From Paludibacteraceae bacterium (GTDB lineage: Bacteria; Bacteroidota; Bacteroidia; Bacteroidales; Paludibacteraceae), in NCBI GenBank assembly GCA_017402895.1, contig JAFPLG010000180.1:1-6375 (forward strand): a DNA stretch of 6,375 nucleotides, given 5' to 3'. Positions 5,524 through 6,375 of this stretch are shown piece after piece. The first letter of the stretch is position 1. Each line of letters opens with the position of its first letter. Position numbers and translations under genes: made by a program. The notes under the pieces were generated by a model that was not told the DNA's origin, searched no databases, and was given only the letters and a program-made list of their open reading frames with translations.

Positions 5524-6375
5524 CCGCCAAATCCTGAAATCCGAACTGGAAGGCCATCTCTTGCGTCCCTCCAACAAGGCGGGCAACCTAATCTATGACA
5601 TCACATCGCACGAGGCGCCTAATGTCATGCGTGAGATAGCGCGTCTGCGTGAGATCAGTTACCGTGACGGCGGCGGTGCCACCGGCAAGGAGATGGATAT
5701 CGACGAGATGGACCTCATGGAGCGTCCCTACCACCAGCTTATCGTCTGGGATCCCGAGCACGAAGAGATAGTGGGCGGTTACCGCTATCTGCTTGGCCAT
5801 GAGGTGGTTCTGCGTGAGAATGAGCAAGGTGAGCTGCAACCTTTTATCACCTCGGCGCATCTCTATCACTACTCCGAGCGATTCATTCGTGACTATCTGC
5901 CCCATGTGATTGAATTCGGACGTGCCTTCGTGCAACCGATGTACCAGAAGCGCGAGATGGGCGTGAAAGCCCTCTTTGCCCTGGATAATATCTGGGACGG
6001 CATCGGCGCGGTGCTCTATAACCATCCCGAGGTGCGTTGGATGATCGGAAAAGTCACTATCTATCCCGATTATAACATTGCGGCGCGCGAACTGATCTAT
6101 GCCTATCTGCGGCAGTACCATCTAGGTGAAGAGGGGCTGTTCGAACCTTACCATCCGTTCATCTCGGCTCCGCTAACCGCTAACCCGTTTGAGGGTGACG
6201 ACAAGCAGGAGAACTATCATATCCTGCAACGCGCAGTACGCGAGCAAGGTACGGTCATTCCGCCTATGTTCTCGGCCTATCTCAACCTCACCAACGATCT
6301 GCTTTTCTTCGGCAATGCCATCAATGATGAGTTGGCGAACGTCTATGAGACCGGTATCATGGTGGATGTGAAGAC
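5498..6375 (+). CDS. glsB: GlsB-like GNAT-fold glycine N-acyltransferase, 3'-truncated by window edge
   Basis: An open frame runs from the ATG at 5498 to the window end: 292 complete codons and no stop, probably most of a protein of about 330 residues. It matches the OlsB/GlsB family (often annotated hemolysin-like or GNAT acetyltransferase), which transfers a fatty acyl group from acyl-ACP to an amino acid; in Bacteroides this is glycine, the first step to glycine lipids. Visible blocks are APNVMREIARLREISYRDGG (40-59), the typical N-terminal block; ATGKEMDIDEMDL (61-73); the GNAT strand EIVGGYRYL (90-98); VIEFGRAFVQP (137-147); and YQKREMGVKALFALDNIWDGIG (149-170) in the cofactor-binding half. 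The in-frame TAA at 5483 and the family-like N-terminus fix the start at 5498, inside the end of glsA. The bases before it (5483-5497) are A/T-rich with no Shine-Dalgarno sequence. Confidence 0.88.
   Translation, partial: MQTIIPAVDRQILKSELEGHLLRPSNKAGNLIYDITSHEAPNVMREIARLREISYRDGGGATGKEMDIDEMDLMERPYHQLIVWDPEHEEIVGGYRYLLGHEVVLRENEQGELQPFITSAHLYHYSERFIRDYLPHVIEFGRAFVQPMYQKREMGVKALFALDNIWDGIGAVLYNHPEVRWMIGKVTIYPDYNIAARELIYAYLRQYHLGEEGLFEPYHPFISAPLTANPFEGDDKQENYHILQRAVREQGTVIPPMFSAYLNLTNDLLFFGNAINDELANVYETGIMVDVK

Noticed and set aside
5588..6121. 177-codon minus-strand frame near the right end
   Set aside because: It is opposite glsB, which has a clear family match in the + strand frame from 5498 to the window end.
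1..6375. Search for mobile elements, CRISPR arrays, defence systems, tRNA or rRNA
   Set aside because: No inverted-repeat ends, transposase motifs, regularly spaced repeats or RNA-like cloverleaf sequences were seen; the space is filled by seven tightly packed protein genes.

Overview
The window looks like a chromosomal stretch of a member of the order Bacteroidales with moderately high GC content. The evidence is the gene content: an Lnb-type (formerly DUF4105) lipoprotein N-acyltransferase, a DUF4494 protein and a GlsA/GlsB glycine-lipid acyltransferase pair are all Bacteroidetes families. Translation starts also lack strong Shine-Dalgarno sequences, as is usual in that phylum. I cannot place it to genus.

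All seven genes lie on the + strand and are packed head to tail. Junctions are +1 nt (rpoN/PAP2), an 11-nt overlap (PAP2/lnb), a 34-nt overlap (lnb/alkaline phosphatase-like), +27 nt (before DUF4494), +3 nt (before glsA) and a 26-nt overlap (glsA/glsB). No non-coding stretch exceeds 27 nt. I saw no promoter, terminator, tRNA, rRNA, CRISPR or mobile element. The simplest reading is one polycistronic unit that begins before and ends after the window.

Layout: 1-1175 is the 3' part of rpoN (sigma-54), with its helix-turn-helix and RpoN box. 1177-1824 is a small multi-membrane PAP2-type phosphatase with altered motifs. 1814-2806 is an exported, membrane-anchored Lnb-like lipoprotein N-acyltransferase with a short C-terminus. 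2773-4242 is an exported alkaline phosphatase superfamily protein that seems to have lost most of its catalytic residues. 4270-4683 is a DUF4494 protein of unknown role. 4687-5523 is the O-acyltransferase GlsA, and 5498 to the end is the N-acyltransferase GlsB, missing only its C-terminus. GlsB is easily missed because it runs off the window.

The theme is envelope lipid chemistry. GlsB and GlsA make N-acylated and then N,O-diacylated glycine lipids, Lnb adds the third acyl chain to lipoproteins, and the PAP2 protein probably removes phosphate from a lipid. The two least understood members, the apparent pseudo-phosphatase and the DUF4494 protein, are the most interesting to follow up. The functional link is inferred from gene order and family knowledge.
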